Under the pieces are notes generated by a model. That model did no database searches. It worked only from the letters and a program-made list of their open reading frames with translations, and had not been told where the DNA came from. The translations under genes and the position numbers were made by a program. Shown here piece after piece: positions 10,480-21,590 of a stretch of DNA of 64,000 nucleotides (position 1 is its first letter; every line of letters starts with the position of its first letter). This stretch comes from Cymbomonas tetramitiformis (Eukaryota > Chlorophyta > Pyramimonadophyceae > Pyramimonadales > Pyramimonadaceae): positions 1 through 64,000 of the forward strand of contig LGRX02027232.1 in NCBI GenBank assembly GCA_001247695.2, given 5' to 3'.

Positions 10480-12425
10480 TAAAGTCCGTCCAGAACTCCA
10501 AAGCGCCACATGTTCGTGCACATAGAAATATCCCACGAAAACATATTTGGGCGTGGAACGCTAACAGATTTGGAGTCCGTCGATAAAACTTGATCGAACT
10601 CCAAAGCGCCACATCACGATGCACATAACATTATGTCCCGGATATGAATTTTGATGTGGAACGCTGACAGATTTGGAGTCCGTCGATAAAACTCGATCGA
10701 ACTCCAAAGCGCCACATCACGATGCCCATAACATTATGTCGCGGATATAAAATTCTGATGTGGAGCGCTGACAGATTTGGAGTCCGTCGATAAAACTCGA
10801 TCGAACTCCAAAGCGCCACATCACGATGCACATAACATTATGTCCCGGATATAAAATTTTGATGTGGAGCGCTGACAGATTTGGAGTCCGTCGATAAAAC
10901 TCGATCGAACTCCAAAGCGCCACATCACGATGCACATAACATTATGTCCCGGATATAAAATTTGATGTGGAGCGCTGACAGATTTGGAGTCCGTCGATAA
11001 AACTCGATCGAACTCCAAAGCGCCACATCACGATGCACATAACATTATGTCGCGGATATAAAATTCTGATGTGGAGCGCTGACAGATTTGGAGTCCGTCG
11101 ATAAAACTCGATCGAACTCCAAAGCGCCACATCACGATGCACATAACATTATGTCCCGGATATAAAATTTTGATGTGGAGCGCTGACAGATTTGGAGTCC
11201 GTCGATAAAACTCGATCGAACTCCAAAGCGCCACATCACGATGCACATAACATTATGTCCCGGATATAAATTTTGATGTGGAGCGCTGACAGATTTGGAG
11301 TCCGTCGATAAAACTCGATCGAACTCCAAAGCGCCACATCACGATGCACATAACATTATGTCGCGGATATAAAATTCTGATGTGGAGCGCTGACAGATTT
11401 GGAGTCCGTCGATAAAACTCGATCGAACTCCAAAGCGCCACATCACGATGCACATAACATTATGTCGCGGATATAAACTTTTGATGTGGAGCGCTGACAG
11501 ATTTGGAGTCCGTCGATAAAACTCGATCGAACTCCAAAGCGCCACATCACGATGCACATAACATTATGTCGCGGATATAAAATTCTGATGTGGAGCGCTG
11601 ACAGATTTGGAGTCCGTCGATAAAACTCGATCGAACTCCAAAGCGCCACATCACGATGCACATAACATTATGTCGCGGATATAAAATTCTGATGTGGAGC
11701 GCTGACAGATTTGGAGTCCGTCGATAAAACTCGATCGAACTCCAAAGCGCCACATCACGATGCACATAACATTATGTCCCGGATATAAAATTTTGATGTG
11801 GAGCGCTGACAGATTTGGAGTCCGTCGATAAAACTCGATCGAACTCCAAAGCGCCACATCACGATGCACATAACATTATGTCCCGAATATTAAATTATGA
11901 TGTGGAGCGCTGACAGATTTGGAGTCCGTCGATAAAACTCGATCGAACTCCAAAGCGCCACATCACGATGCACATAACATTATGTCGCGGATATAAAATT
12001 CTGATGTGGAGCGCTGACAGATTTGGAGTCCGTCGATAAAACTCGATCGAACTCCAAAGCGCCACATCACGATGCACATAACATTATGTCGCGGATATAA
12101 AATTCTGATGTGGAGCGCTGACAGATTTGGAGTCCGTCGATAAAACTCGATCGAACTCCAAAGCGCCACATCACGATGCACATAACATTATGTCCCGGAT
12201 ATAAAATTTTGATGTGGAGCGCTGACAGATTTGGAGTCCGTCGATAAAACTCGATCGAACTCCAAAGCGCCACATCACGATGCACATAACATTATGTCCC
12301 GGATATAAAATTTTGATGTGGAGCGCTGACAGATTTGGAGTCCGTCGATAAAACTCGATCGAACTCCAAAGCGCCACATCACGATGCACATAACATTATG
12401 TCCCGGATATAAAATTGATGTGGAA
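10480..12425. repeat. 104-bp tandem satellite, about 18 copies
   Basis: The monomer is about 104 bp and contains GAACTCCAAAGCGCCACATC, ATAACATTATGTCSCGGATA and GATTTGGAGTCCGTCGATAA. The first copy (10490-10590) and the last (ending near 12425) are divergent. Monomers carry either CCCGG or CGCGG and 1-bp length variants, in a pattern that repeats about every three monomers (311 bp) in the first half. Each monomer contains an inverted repeat: GATGTGG..GCGC..TTTGGAGT pairs with ACTCCAAA-GCGCCACATC. The 60-72-codon open frames here are by-products of the repeat. Confidence 0.95.
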
Positions 12426-12712
12426 ACGTTCACTGCTGAACGGGAAGAGAAGGTGTCCACTGTAGGCATTTTTGCAGAATACTGTAATGTAAAAGTTCAA
12501 ACTCACCGCTGTAGTCGTCACGCTTCACATTTCACCGTCCAGCAGTGTGCAGCAGCGTGCGGTGGCCTCGCTAGCGGGTTGCATGTTATGATATTTCTCA
12601 TTCTTGCTCGCTGCAATATGTCACAGGTTTGTAGTGCATGTTTTTATATGTATATGTATTATTTTGTGTGTGCTTAGCGCGCTCATCCTTGGCATGCGCG
12701 GAACTTTGACTT

Positions 12713-12781
12713 GGAGTGAACGGGAAGATTCCCGCGAGTCCTTTGCAATCGAAATAGTTGGTTCAAATCCAACTCACTCCA
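12713..12781 (+). tRNA. tRNA-like sequence, degenerate D arm
   Basis: Perfect 7-bp acceptor (GGAGTGA/TCACTCC) and perfect 5-bp T stem (GTTGG/CCAAC) with loop TTCAAAT, giving the B-box-like GGTTCAAATCC. The middle has a 3-bp GGG/CCC stem where the D arm should be and an anticodon-like stem CGAGT/AATCG with one mismatch and loop CCTTTGC (TTT). C33 instead of T33 and the missing GG in the D loop argue against a normal nuclear tRNA. It may be a tRNA pseudogene, an organelle-derived tRNA or a SINE head. Flanking 12440-13250 shows pyrimidine-AG tracts (for example GTTTTTCAG near 12873 and ACTTTTCAG near 13039) but no convincing gene. Confidence 0.35.
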
Positions 12782-13439
12782 CCTCTCCTTTTCATTTTCC
12801 TTCGTTAATTTCGTTTGTCACTTATATTCTCTTCATCTTTACTGAACGTTACTTGGTTGGTTTTGTTTTTCAGATCGCTGAAAATATTCGAGTGGTGAAA
12901 TCAATTTTTCCACCATCATCTCGCGTTCACATTCGCGCTTCTTTGAGGTTCCTAGGTTGCTAGTTATGTTTTGCACAAGGGAATCTTTAATGCGTTTTCC
13001 GCTTTTTACTAAGTGTTGGTTCTTTGCTTTACTTTTCAGATCGGCTGTTTTGGAGAAACCCTAAATGGAGAAAATCGACCGCCTCGAGTACTTCATGAGC
13101 TTCAAGCTTCCCTTCGAGCGTGCTAGGTTGATAGATTGTTTACAATCGTAGTGTTGGAACTAGAAATCGTACGAATAGAACGTTATTTTGCGTATTGGTA
13201 GGATAGAGATGAGTAGTCCCAATTGTATCCCATCGTGCCAAGCTAGCTACACTATCGTATTAATATGATTGTATTAAACATGCTCGAGTGTTCCATGCGT
13301 ATGCGTGATGTGCTAGCCTTCGCATAGCATACGCATTGTGAACACACTTTATGTAAGTAGCACACATTTTCGCAATCCTCTTGTGATATTGTGCATATAG
13401 ATAGGCCTCGTACACGCGCACCAGAGCTGTACCCACCAT

Positions 13440-14260
13440 TGCGTGCATGTGTACCCTTTTCGAGTACACATGCACCTATAGCGTACTTATGCATACGTAC
13501 GTACATATTGGGTACATATGTATGGGAGGCTCGTACACGCTTGGTACATGTGTACTAATAATGCACCGATATACACGTGCATATGGGGTACGTATGCACC
13601 AGTCATGTTAGTATCAATAAGTACATATGTACCTGGTCTGCGTACATGCGTACCCGGCATGTACCTCACTCAAATGTACATGCGGGGTGCATATGCACCA
13701 GTCATGTTAATATCAATAAGTACATATGCACCTGGCTTACGCACATATGTACCTGGCCTGCGTACATGCGCACCCGGCATGTACTTGATGCGTAGGTACA
13801 TGTATGGTACGTGCGCACCAGTCATGTTATTATCAATAAGTACATATGTACCCGGCTAAGTACATATGTACCTACAGTGTACCCCGGGTGTCCCAACGGT
13901 AACAAGTAACGGTAACATCCAACGGTAACCTGAGTACATATGCGGTACACATGTACCCGTCCATGGGTACATATCGGGTACATGCGCAGGCGGCATAAGG
14001 TACATAAACATACGCATGTACCCGTCGTGTACCCGTTCGTGGGTACATGCCGGGTACGCATGCCGCGCCGCGAGCAAGTACACGTCGGGTACAAGGCAAA
14101 GTACACGTGTACCCGACATGTACCAAACCCCGTTTTTTACTGTTTTGGTACACGTCGGGTACTCGTTGGGTACACGTCGGGTACACGTTGGGTACACGTT
14201 GGGTACACGTCGGGTACACGTCCCGGGTACATGTCGCGTACATATGCACTGGGGTTTCCA
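13440..14260. repeat. GTAC-centred degenerate array
   Basis: Dozens of GTACATATGTACC / GGGTACACGTCGGGTAC-type motifs, each with a palindromic GTAC core. A ~40-bp phrase CACCAGTCATGTTA..ATCAATAAGTACATA appears three times (near 13597, 13695, 13818). The last 150 bp become a near-regular ACGTCGGGTAC 10-12-bp repeat and then abut the 350-bp satellite at about 14260. Frames on both strands translate the repeat only. Confidence 0.8.
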
Positions 14261-14261
14261 A

Positions 14262-15178
14262 AATTTGTAGGGAAACACGATTTCCTGCTGTTTACAGTGA
14301 CCAAAATGGCCCCGCACGACTACTCCAAAACCCTAAATGTCAAAATTATATATATATGAGTTTGTCCAAACCTTCGCCAAACTTCTCCAAAAATATCAAG
14401 CCGTATAATAACGCATTTCCCGAAATTATGCACTTTATAGCGGACCCCGCATACGCAAAAACCCCTGCTCGCTCTCACAGCCAATATTGCACCCGCCAGC
14501 AACCCTAAAACCCTAAAATCTTGGCTCTGCAACTTTCTAGTGCCTTCAACTAACTTGGTGCACCTTCCCAAACTCGGCGATGACCTTTTATCAACACATT
14601 CATGTGACGCGCATGCATGCCAAGTGCAAAACACGATTTCCTGCGGTTTGCAGTGACCAAAATGGCCCCGCACGACTACTCCTAAACCCTAAATGTCAAA
14701 ATTTTATATTTTTGAGTTTGTCCAAACCTTCTCCAAACTTCTCCAAAAATATCAAGCCGTATAATAACATTTACCGAAATTATGCACTTTATAGCGGACC
14801 CCGCATATGCGAAACCCCTGCTCTCACAGCCAATATTGCACCCGCCAGCAACCATAAAACCCTAAAATCTTGGCTATGCAACTTTCTAGTGCCTTCAACT
14901 AACTTGGTGCACCTTCCCAAACTCGGCGATGACCTTTTATCAACACATTCATGTGACGCGCATGCATGCCAAGTGCAAAACACGATTTCCTGCGGTTTGC
15001 AGTGACCAAAATGGCCCCGCACGACTACTCCTAAACCCTAAATGTCAAAATTTTATATTTTTGAGTTTGTCCAAACCTTCTCCAAACTTCTCCAAAAATA
15101 TCAAGCCGTATAATAACATTTACCGAAATTATGCACTTAAGTATGTAACCCCCGTCCACCCACGCGTGCCACATGCCT
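14262..15178 (+). repeat. ~350-bp satellite, third block (about 2.6 units)
   Basis: Same repeat and same strand as 2700-3278. The internal units at 14601 and 14950 are 349 bp apart and almost identical. It ends with the same boundary, CCACCCACGCGTGCCACATG, followed by CCTTGGGGAACGTG. CCCTAAA heptamers are present in each unit. Confidence 0.9.
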
Positions 15179-15242
15179 TGGGGAACGTGTGGACGACGTG
15201 AATACTATGTACTCCGCCTTCATAGCATGGCGTGGCTACGTC

Positions 15243-15390
15243 CGTCTTGTATGCTGTGCCATGTGCGGCCTGCTGGCTGCTAATCGAAAGTGATGCCCGT
15301 GCCGACGTGTAGCGTACTGCGGCCCTAGCTGCCAGCGTGCTCACTGGAGAAGCCACAAGCCAGAGTGTGCGTGGAAGACGACGGCCGACA
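15243..15390 (+). pseudogene. MYND zinc-finger fragment with an in-frame stop
   Basis: Translates as CCAMCG..ANRK-stop-CPCRRVAYCGPSCQRAHW, colinear with the second MYND finger of the gene at 16436-16984. Where the intact copy has Leu (TTG), this copy has TGA. It is a partial, inactive duplicate lying just after the satellite boundary. Confidence 0.7.
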
Positions 15391-15454
15391 ATAGCCAGGG
15401 AACTCGACCGGGCCTTTAGAGCAGCAGACTGTGATCTTACCACTTAGGAGGACC

Positions 15455-15605
15455 GCCCCCCTATCTAGCTGTAACAAAACACATTTATATGAAGATAGTA
15501 ATCTCCATTTGCCTGGTGGCCGTGTGCTGCCTACTCCATGATGTTCCGGTAGCGATGGATTGATGTCTTGCGTGATTCGTAATATCCCTGTGCACACGGA
15601 TGTCC
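15455..15605 (+). repeat. 3' flank duplicate, copy 1
   Basis: The sequence from CCTATCTAGCTGTAAC through CCATTTGCCTGGTGGCCGTG to CCCTGTGCACACG recurs at 17058-17205 downstream of the intact MYND gene. With the MYND fragment at 15243 it shows that a whole 3' gene end was duplicated. The two copies flank 15.6-17.0 kb as direct repeats. Confidence 0.75.
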
Positions 15606-15705
15606 TGGTTTTGCGGTGATAAAACTTCGTTATGATAAAACTTCGGACCCGCTGTATTGCATTGAATTTACCCGCTCGCGCTGGGGTGTGATGTAGGATA
15701 CGTGC

Positions 15706-16560
15706 ATGATCTCCGCGATTGCATTCAATTCGGACGACACACGCCTTTGGGTTGATATGACAACATACTTGCAGCGAGTCGGCCGAACGTTCGTCAGAAT
15801 CCGCCGAATGCGCCTTGCACATGGCGCGGTGGGGAACCACATGACACTCCTGTTTCACGGACACACGTGGTCGGACAACGGACACACGTGGTTGGACACA
15901 CGTGGGATGCCAATTAACAGATGGGGGCTTCTGCGCACACAAAACGCAGCCCTAGAAACTGCGGAGAGGTACCTGTTGAACGTCCCGCCTAGGTTGGGAC
16001 CTGATAACGCCGCGCGCCTTATGTTGGGACAGCGTGTGGGCACGGTGTGTTCTCGCGAGGGGCTCCTCCCATGTCGGCAAGGGTTGTTCCTGGCCCTTGT
16101 GCTGACCACGGTGCGAACGATATTCCGGTTTGTACACGATTGGCGCATGCAGGGTGAGAGATATGGAAACATCATTGTGTGCGGTGTGTTGTACCCTCGG
16201 TGGTCGCGCGAAAGTTGGAAAACCGGTCATTTCCCTTCGGTTACTGTCATGGAGTTCGTGGGGTGTCTTCCAGGGGGGGGTGGTTTGGAAGGTGCGGGGG
16301 AGATCCTCGTGTTGTCGGATACCTCGGGGAACCCGTTCGAACCGGTAATGGTAAGCACGGGATGCAATGTTTCGCAGTTTGCACCGTTGGTGACATTTCG
16401 ACTGTCGAGCGTGCGCTCGGAAAACGCACGGAGGAATGTATCCGTGGTGCCACCGGTATGCGATGTTTCGTGCGGATCATGGGCTTGGATCGAGGGCGGA
16501 CGCGCAATCGCACGCGCACAAGTGTTGGCGCACGATACTGCACATGGAGGAAAAGTGTTC
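15706..16560 (+). CDS. hypothetical protein upstream of, possibly fused to, MYND fingers
   Basis: ATG at 15706 opens a frame of about 280 codons before the plausible switch to the +1 frame that encodes the MYND fingers. It contains short tandem repeats (HTWSDNGHTWLD) and a region MEFVGCLPGGGGLEGAGEIL. No known domain recognised. The frame formally runs to 16743, but from about 16540 the zinc-finger frame is clearly the coding one. Therefore a 1-nt indel, or a short intron, probably joins this N-terminal part to the MYND module. Confidence 0.4.
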
Positions 16561-16984
16561 ACAGCCTGCTGTGGCATCGCGCAACGGAAAGAAACGGGAT
16601 CCATGTGCGCAATGTGGGGCGGACCGGCGGGCTGTTGTCGGCGGACGGAAGTTGTACAGGTGCAGCAAGTGTCTCTCCGCGGTGTATTGCGGCGAGGAGT
16701 GTCAGAGAGCACACTGGGAATCTACCCACCACCGGGAGTGTAAGGCGCTGGCGGAAGCTCAGTGGGTTAGTTATTCCTGGCTCTGGGCACGCGGGGAATG
16801 GTCGTCTCGTCCTTCATGCTGTGCCACGTGCGGCCAGCGGCCTGCTAATCGGAAGTTGTGCCCGTGCCGACGTGTAGCGTACTGTGGCACCAACTGCCAG
16901 CGTGCTCATTGGAGAAGCCACAGGCCAGAGTGTGCGTGGAAGGCCCTCCGCCCTGCGCTGGACGTCGGAGTATGGATCTCATAG
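16436..16984 (+). CDS. double MYND zinc-finger protein, 182 aa
   Basis: Two MYND-type fingers follow one another. Finger 1 reads CAQCG..YRCSKCLSAVYCG followed by EECQRAHW and HHREC. Finger 2 reads CATCG..LCPCRRVAYCG followed by TNCQRAHW and HRPEC. All zinc-ligand Cys and His positions of the MYND consensus are present in both. MYND fingers bind proline-containing peptides and act in chromatin or signalling complexes. No SET or other catalytic domain is visible. The start at 16436 lies in a region also open in the frame of the upstream protein, so the true N-terminus is uncertain. A broken copy lies at 15243. Confidence 0.65.
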   Translation: MYPWCHRYAMFRADHGLGSRADAQSHAHKCWRTILHMEEKCSQPAVASRNGKKRDPCAQCGADRRAVVGGRKLYRCSKCLSAVYCGEECQRAHWESTHHRECKALAEAQWVSYSWLWARGEWSSRPSCCATCGQRPANRKLCPCRRVAYCGTNCQRAHWRSHRPECAWKALRPALDVGVWIS

Positions 16985-17057
16985 AAGCATAGTAGTTACA
17001 GTCTACCATTGTGGCGTGCCGGATAGCGGACAACTCCTCTGCCAACCCCTCATCAGT

Positions 17058-17205
17058 GGTTACCTATCTAGCTCTAACCAAACACTTTTATATGAATAAT
17101 ATTCATCTCCATTTGCCTGGAGGCCGTGTGCTGCCTACTCGATGATGTTCCGGGAGCGATTGATGTCTTGCGCGCATCGTAATATCACTCTGCACACGCG
17201 CGGAA
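17058..17205 (+). repeat. 3' flank duplicate, copy 2
   Basis: Counterpart of 15455-15605, beginning CCTATCTAGCTCTAACC, 75 bp after the MYND stop. It presumably holds the 3' UTR or terminator. From 17205 to 17400 I see only a G-rich stretch and no gene. Confidence 0.75.
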
Positions 17206-17401
17206 CGCTAGCACGTCCGCGTGCTTTGAATGCTACCGCCGTTTACAATCGGCGCTCACTCCTTTCCCTGAAATCACCTAGAGCTCGACGATGGGGCACG
17301 CTCAAGCGAAGTATCGGCGGTAGAGGGGGCGGGGGCCGGGTTTTGTATACAGAAACGCAAACGGAAAAGTCATGAGTTTTGGCATTCAACCGTTTCCTTA
17401 G

Positions 17402-19778
17402 GCGCAACAAATCTCCCCGTCGGTCTTCTGGAGAATTATAGGCAGGCCATCAAGAAAGTACCGACTGGGCTCGTTTTGGCCACCGGCGCGTTTGCCCATA
17501 ACGGCAAATGCCCCGAGTGGCAGGCGACGAACTACACTGTCTTACGCGATACCATATACGCGAACGCATCTGGGTTCCACGTTTTGAGGACCATGCCAGA
17601 AAGCCACGGGAAGAACGAGGCGAAGGAGCAGGTGATCGCGCAGCTAGAGATATGGCTGAAACAAAACCTGAAAAATCATAACGTCCTAACGTGGGTTAGG
17701 CACTGCTCATCCCAGGGCAAGTGCATCGCGGATTCCCCAGACCCGGCGTCCCCATGTGAAAAGTGCGAACCCAAGATTTTACAGCACCTGACAACCGTCT
17801 ACCGCTTCGTGCAAACCAAGAACAGTCAGTTGGGGCATACCACCCGCGCGTTCCCTACCGAGAAGGAGATCGCTGCTATCAAGGCCCGGTTCCCCGAATT
17901 GTGGAAGAAGGCATGTCAGGGGACCGCCCCGAACCTGCCCGTCAATAGCGAACCGCCCCCTCCTCCAACAGCGCCAGCCCCGGCGTCACGGAGTACAGCC
18001 CTAGTTCATGTCACGAACGACGCGCCCCCACCTACTGCTGTGCGAGCCCTAGCGCCACCGAGCACTGCCCCGTCTGAAGCCGTGCAGGCCGCGGCCCCAC
18101 GTCCAACAGGGCCAGCAAGGCCGGCGGTGTTTATCGGAAATGTCACACAGGAACTTCGTGCACACTGTCCATGGTTCATGGTGGACACGGTTTCCCGGAC
18201 GGTACATGTGTCACCAGCCCCCCGGTACCAGGCCAATGTCAATCCCGAGTACCCGTGGATGCAGCACGTCGCAGACCTGTTGACGCTGCTGTGGCCAGCG
18301 GAAACCGGGACGTTGGCCCAGGCGCGGGCGAGTACGCTATTGCCGCCCCCTCCAGCCAGGGCGCCCCCACAGATTGCCACCGTTGATCTGGCATTCCCAC
18401 CCCAAGAACCTCCCTCGATTCCCAGCTTGGTGCAGGCCGCGTCCACCGTGCAATCCTGGCAACCGACCGCCAAGGAAGGGGTCCAGCAACAGCCGCAGCG
18501 CGCCGTTGAAGCAGAAAAGCAGGGTGTCCTTGCACGGGACTGCCTGCAATCTGCCCCTCCTGCGGAACCCGCGGTGTCCCCGCTGAGCCACGGTCCGGCG
18601 GTTTTCCAAGAGAAGCCTTCCGCGAGTGGCCCACAGGCCCCCGCTAACAACCCATCACCTGTACAGACCCCAGAGTTTGAGCGCAGCAGGAGAGTCACGA
18701 TGCAGAGGAACCAAGACAGGATGAAACCTATGCTCGAAGCGGCAAGACAGTTGCAATTGGTCGCCCTGAGCGCGGCCGACTCCACGCCGTCAGCAGGGCT
18801 GAAATTGCTGAGCGAAGTATCCGACGAGCGTCTTCTGGAGCACATGCAACGTCTGGCCGCGGATGGCAAGTTCCAAGCAATTACTTACAAGAACGTGCTG
18901 GAAACATTGCCGCAGCCTTACACATTCGGCGCTTACAAGCACTTGCCACCGGTGCTGGAGAAACCGATGAACTCAGCGCTCACGGCTGCCTTGAAGAAAC
19001 GGGTGGCGGACAACCCTGCCATGTCCCTCCTTCAGCAGGCAATCAGTACCAAGCGCAACGCCCCCCCTACAGTCCCTCCGCGACAGAGCAAGGCGCGGAC
19101 GGCGTCTTCTGCGGGGGCCACACGCACAGCCAGCGCCCCTCCAGCCGACAGTCGCCAGGTGCAGGTGTCCGGGCAAGGCATGCCCGAGCTGATTGAGAAC
19201 ATACGGCTGAAGGCCCTCGAACGCGCTAAGAAGAACCGTGTTAAGGACCTCCCCAAAGATGCTGATATAACGAAGTGGACCAAGGAGATGAAGAAGTCCT
19301 TGGACGGGAAGTGTAAAGGGATCGCGTGGGCGGACAACGTGTACGGAGCAATGTTCGAAATGGAGCACGCGGGCGGTGTCCTCTCCGGCTCAATTGGCCG
19401 ATCAGTGCATGCCCTCACCAACGACGAATGGTCAAGCGACCATGATTACTACTTCATGGTGGCGGGGCACGATGATGGCAGCCACCTCCCCGTAAAAGTA
19501 GCCGCGGTGTACATGGAGTTCGCTCCCTTCCATGCCGAGTTTGACTCTCGCCCTGAGAACAAGAATCGGCTTGCCAAGATGCACGTGCGCACCGTGCCGA
19601 ATGTGCACGTTTCCGAGGAGGGGCTCGTGTACATCACCTCTATCGGAGAAGCGTTGCCTATGGACAAGCTGCCGGAGCTGCTAAAGAAGCGTTCCACGGT
19701 CCCGGATGCCTTGCGCCTCGACCTGGCGGCCGAGGCCGCTTCGAGCGGCCAACGACGAAAGCCGCGGACTGCAACCAG
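17402..19778 (+). CDS. large exon of an unknown Pro/Ala-rich protein (about 790 codons)
   Basis: The frame is open from the acceptor-like TTTCCTTAG at 17401 to a donor GTGCGTGA at 19779. The first visible residues, ATNLPVGLLENYRQAIKK, are coherent although no ATG precedes them, so an upstream exon is expected. Layout: an N-terminal ~180-residue globular region with CxxC pairs (HCSSQGKC, CEKCEP), a long Pro/Ala/Thr-rich linker (about residues 180-430), and a C-terminal region with ERAKKNRVKDLPKD and DEWSSDHDYYFMV. A 127-nt intron to the acceptor TTCGCAG at 19905 would add RAADDVRI and a stop; the alternative is splicing to 20453. No family recognised. GC-rich codon use resembles the neighbouring frames. 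Confidence 0.5.
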
Positions 19779-20452
19779 GTGCGTGACTCACTCTCTTTAT
19801 TAGTGTGTTGGCAATTCCTCGAATCAAGTCGGCCTACAGGTGTTTTAGGGTGAGAGTGGGGGGGGGGGGGGCTGATACAAGATGTGCCCCACGCTTTCCT
19901 TCGCAGGCGTGCAGCCGACGATGTGCGAATATGAACCTTCACCCGAAACGAAGACATGTGCCGCGGAAGTCCGAAGAGATGCGGCGCGGCAGATCTGCGC
20001 ACCTCTTAAAGCAAGCTGAGACGGCATGTTGTATACAGTGTGTAGGCAGTAGTACTGTAGTTAGTACCTAGTGGAATGCGCGCCGATGGTACAGCCAACA
20101 AACTTATACCTGTTTATTTGTGCATGTGATGAACAATGCCGAAAGCTGCTTCGGGTCAATCACCGTAACACCGGGTATATTGTAATTACGATATGGTGTG
20201 GGACTCCGTCTTAAGCCGTGAACACCGGTGCTGAGAGCGGTGCAGGCACCTCGTGCACCTGCGTCACGGCACCTGTTGCATGTTGCATGTCTATAATACC
20301 ACCATACGGCGCGCACGCACCCTGCCAGCATGTGTGCAATGCATGAATCAACTGAGTGGCCCGCGCACGCACGGCACATGGACTTGTGGTGCATGTTGAT
20401 GCCTTGATTTTCGTATCCAACACCCTCCTTCCTCCATTGCTCTATTTTTCAG

Positions 20453-21517
20453 GGACTCTCCTTCCCCGACGACGCTGTGCTTCAGGATCGCTTGAAGGCC
20501 ATGGGTGCAAGCGAACGTCCGAGAGTTTCAACGTTTGGTGTGGATAATGGCTGGATCCCGCGATCTGCCCGTGGTAAGGACCAAGCTATGGCGAAGCGCG
20601 ACCTGGTCAATCAGCTCGCTGGTCGTCTGCCGGACCTCGGGTACACAATTGACGACAGAGGGCGCATCAAGCCCCGGCGAGAGGCAATGCCACCCGAGGA
20701 TGGCGGACGCCCTGGTACAGCTGAAGCCCCCCGACAAGGAGCCACCCAACCTGCTGCTGGTGAAGCGAGCGCCCCTTCCACCCCTTGGGACAGCAGTCAC
20801 GTGTCCGATCAACGCCTACTAGACTTGGCGCGCCAAGCATACAGCACGTCGGACATCGTGAAAGAGCGGCAGAGCATTTGTGCCTTGTTCACCGCAGAAG
20901 ACTTGCTGATGCCAAGGACGACGGGAAGATGGCACAAAGTGTCCAAACGGATTGCAGACGTGCTTACGGAACGCCTGCGACGCCTTGGAGTGGCGCTCGA
21001 TGCCAGAAACAGGGTGTGCGGTGTGCCGGCACCGTACGTGGAGCCTGAATCGTCTGACGTCCTCCTCAGTTCGGATGAAGGGCAGGACGTGGTGATGGAG
21101 GAACCGGACACCAGAAGCCGTACTGATCGGTGGCGTAGCGGCAACTTGGTAGGTGGCGCTGGGACAAACGGTAACCAGGTTAACCACGACATGAGGGACC
21201 TGTTGGCGGCGGATCTCAGTTGCCCACTGCAGCAGCTGCCGGAGTGCACGCTGATGTCCGGCCTGATGGCATTTGGGGAAATGTTCTGCGGATCGGTGCC
21301 CTCCCCGGCTGAGAAGGAATACTGGGAGGAGGCGAAGGAGAACCAGGATATCGTTGTGGAAGATGTCGTAGAAGCTCTGGAAAAGACCCACCTTGTGGCG
21401 GAGGAAGAAATGAATACGCCTACAGAGGATATGCTTGATCTGCCAGACTTCTTGTTTGAGGTATGCAACCCGCCCTGCCCATACTGGCACCAAGATGTTT
21501 CCACTGTAACCCACTAA
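20453..21517 (+). CDS. exon of an unknown acidic protein
   Basis: Begins at a strong acceptor (CTCTATTTTTCAG at 20452) and reads GLSFPDDAVLQDRLKAMGAS in one open frame of 355 codons to TAA at 21515-21517. The N-terminal third is basic, the middle has RQAYSTSDIVKERQ and a region LSSDEGQDVVMEEPD, and the C-terminus is acidic (EEAKENQDIVVEDVVE). No ATG lies at the head of the frame, consistent with an internal or last exon. It could be the last exon of the 17402 gene or the N-terminal part of the tnp2 element that follows 70 bp later. No known domain seen. Confidence 0.45.
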   Translation, partial: GLSFPDDAVLQDRLKAMGASERPRVSTFGVDNGWIPRSARGKDQAMAKRDLVNQLAGRLPDLGYTIDDRGRIKPRREAMPPEDGGRPGTAEAPRQGATQPAAGEASAPSTPWDSSHVSDQRLLDLARQAYSTSDIVKERQSICALFTAEDLLMPRTTGRWHKVSKRIADVLTERLRRLGVALDARNRVCGVPAPYVEPESSDVLLSSDEGQDVVMEEPDTRSRTDRWRSGNLVGGAGTNGNQVNHDMRDLLAADLSCPLQQLPECTLMSGLMAFGEMFCGSVPSPAEKEYWEEAKENQDIVVEDVVEALEKTHLVAEEEMNTPTEDMLDLPDFLFEVCNPPCPYWHQDVSTVTH

Positions 21518-21590
21518 CGATGCGTGAGCGTGCGTGGAGTAGTAATATGACGGGGAGCGCTGGTGGTGTGACTCCCATTGTAAGCAGGGG

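Noticed and set aside
10480..12425. Possible CRISPR array or a family of 60-72-aa minus-strand genes
   Set aside because: Repeats are contiguous 104-bp monomers without variable spacers, and the repeated small frames (MHRDVALWSS...) are translations of the same satellite.
13440..14260. Open frames of 84-153 codons on both strands in the GTAC array
   Set aside because: They consist only of translated repeats (YTCTR/GTRRV-like) and appear in all frames.
18006..18869. 287-aa minus-strand frame opposite the 17402 gene
   Set aside because: It is the antisense of a Pro/Ala-rich GC-rich coding region, where the complementary frame is open by composition.
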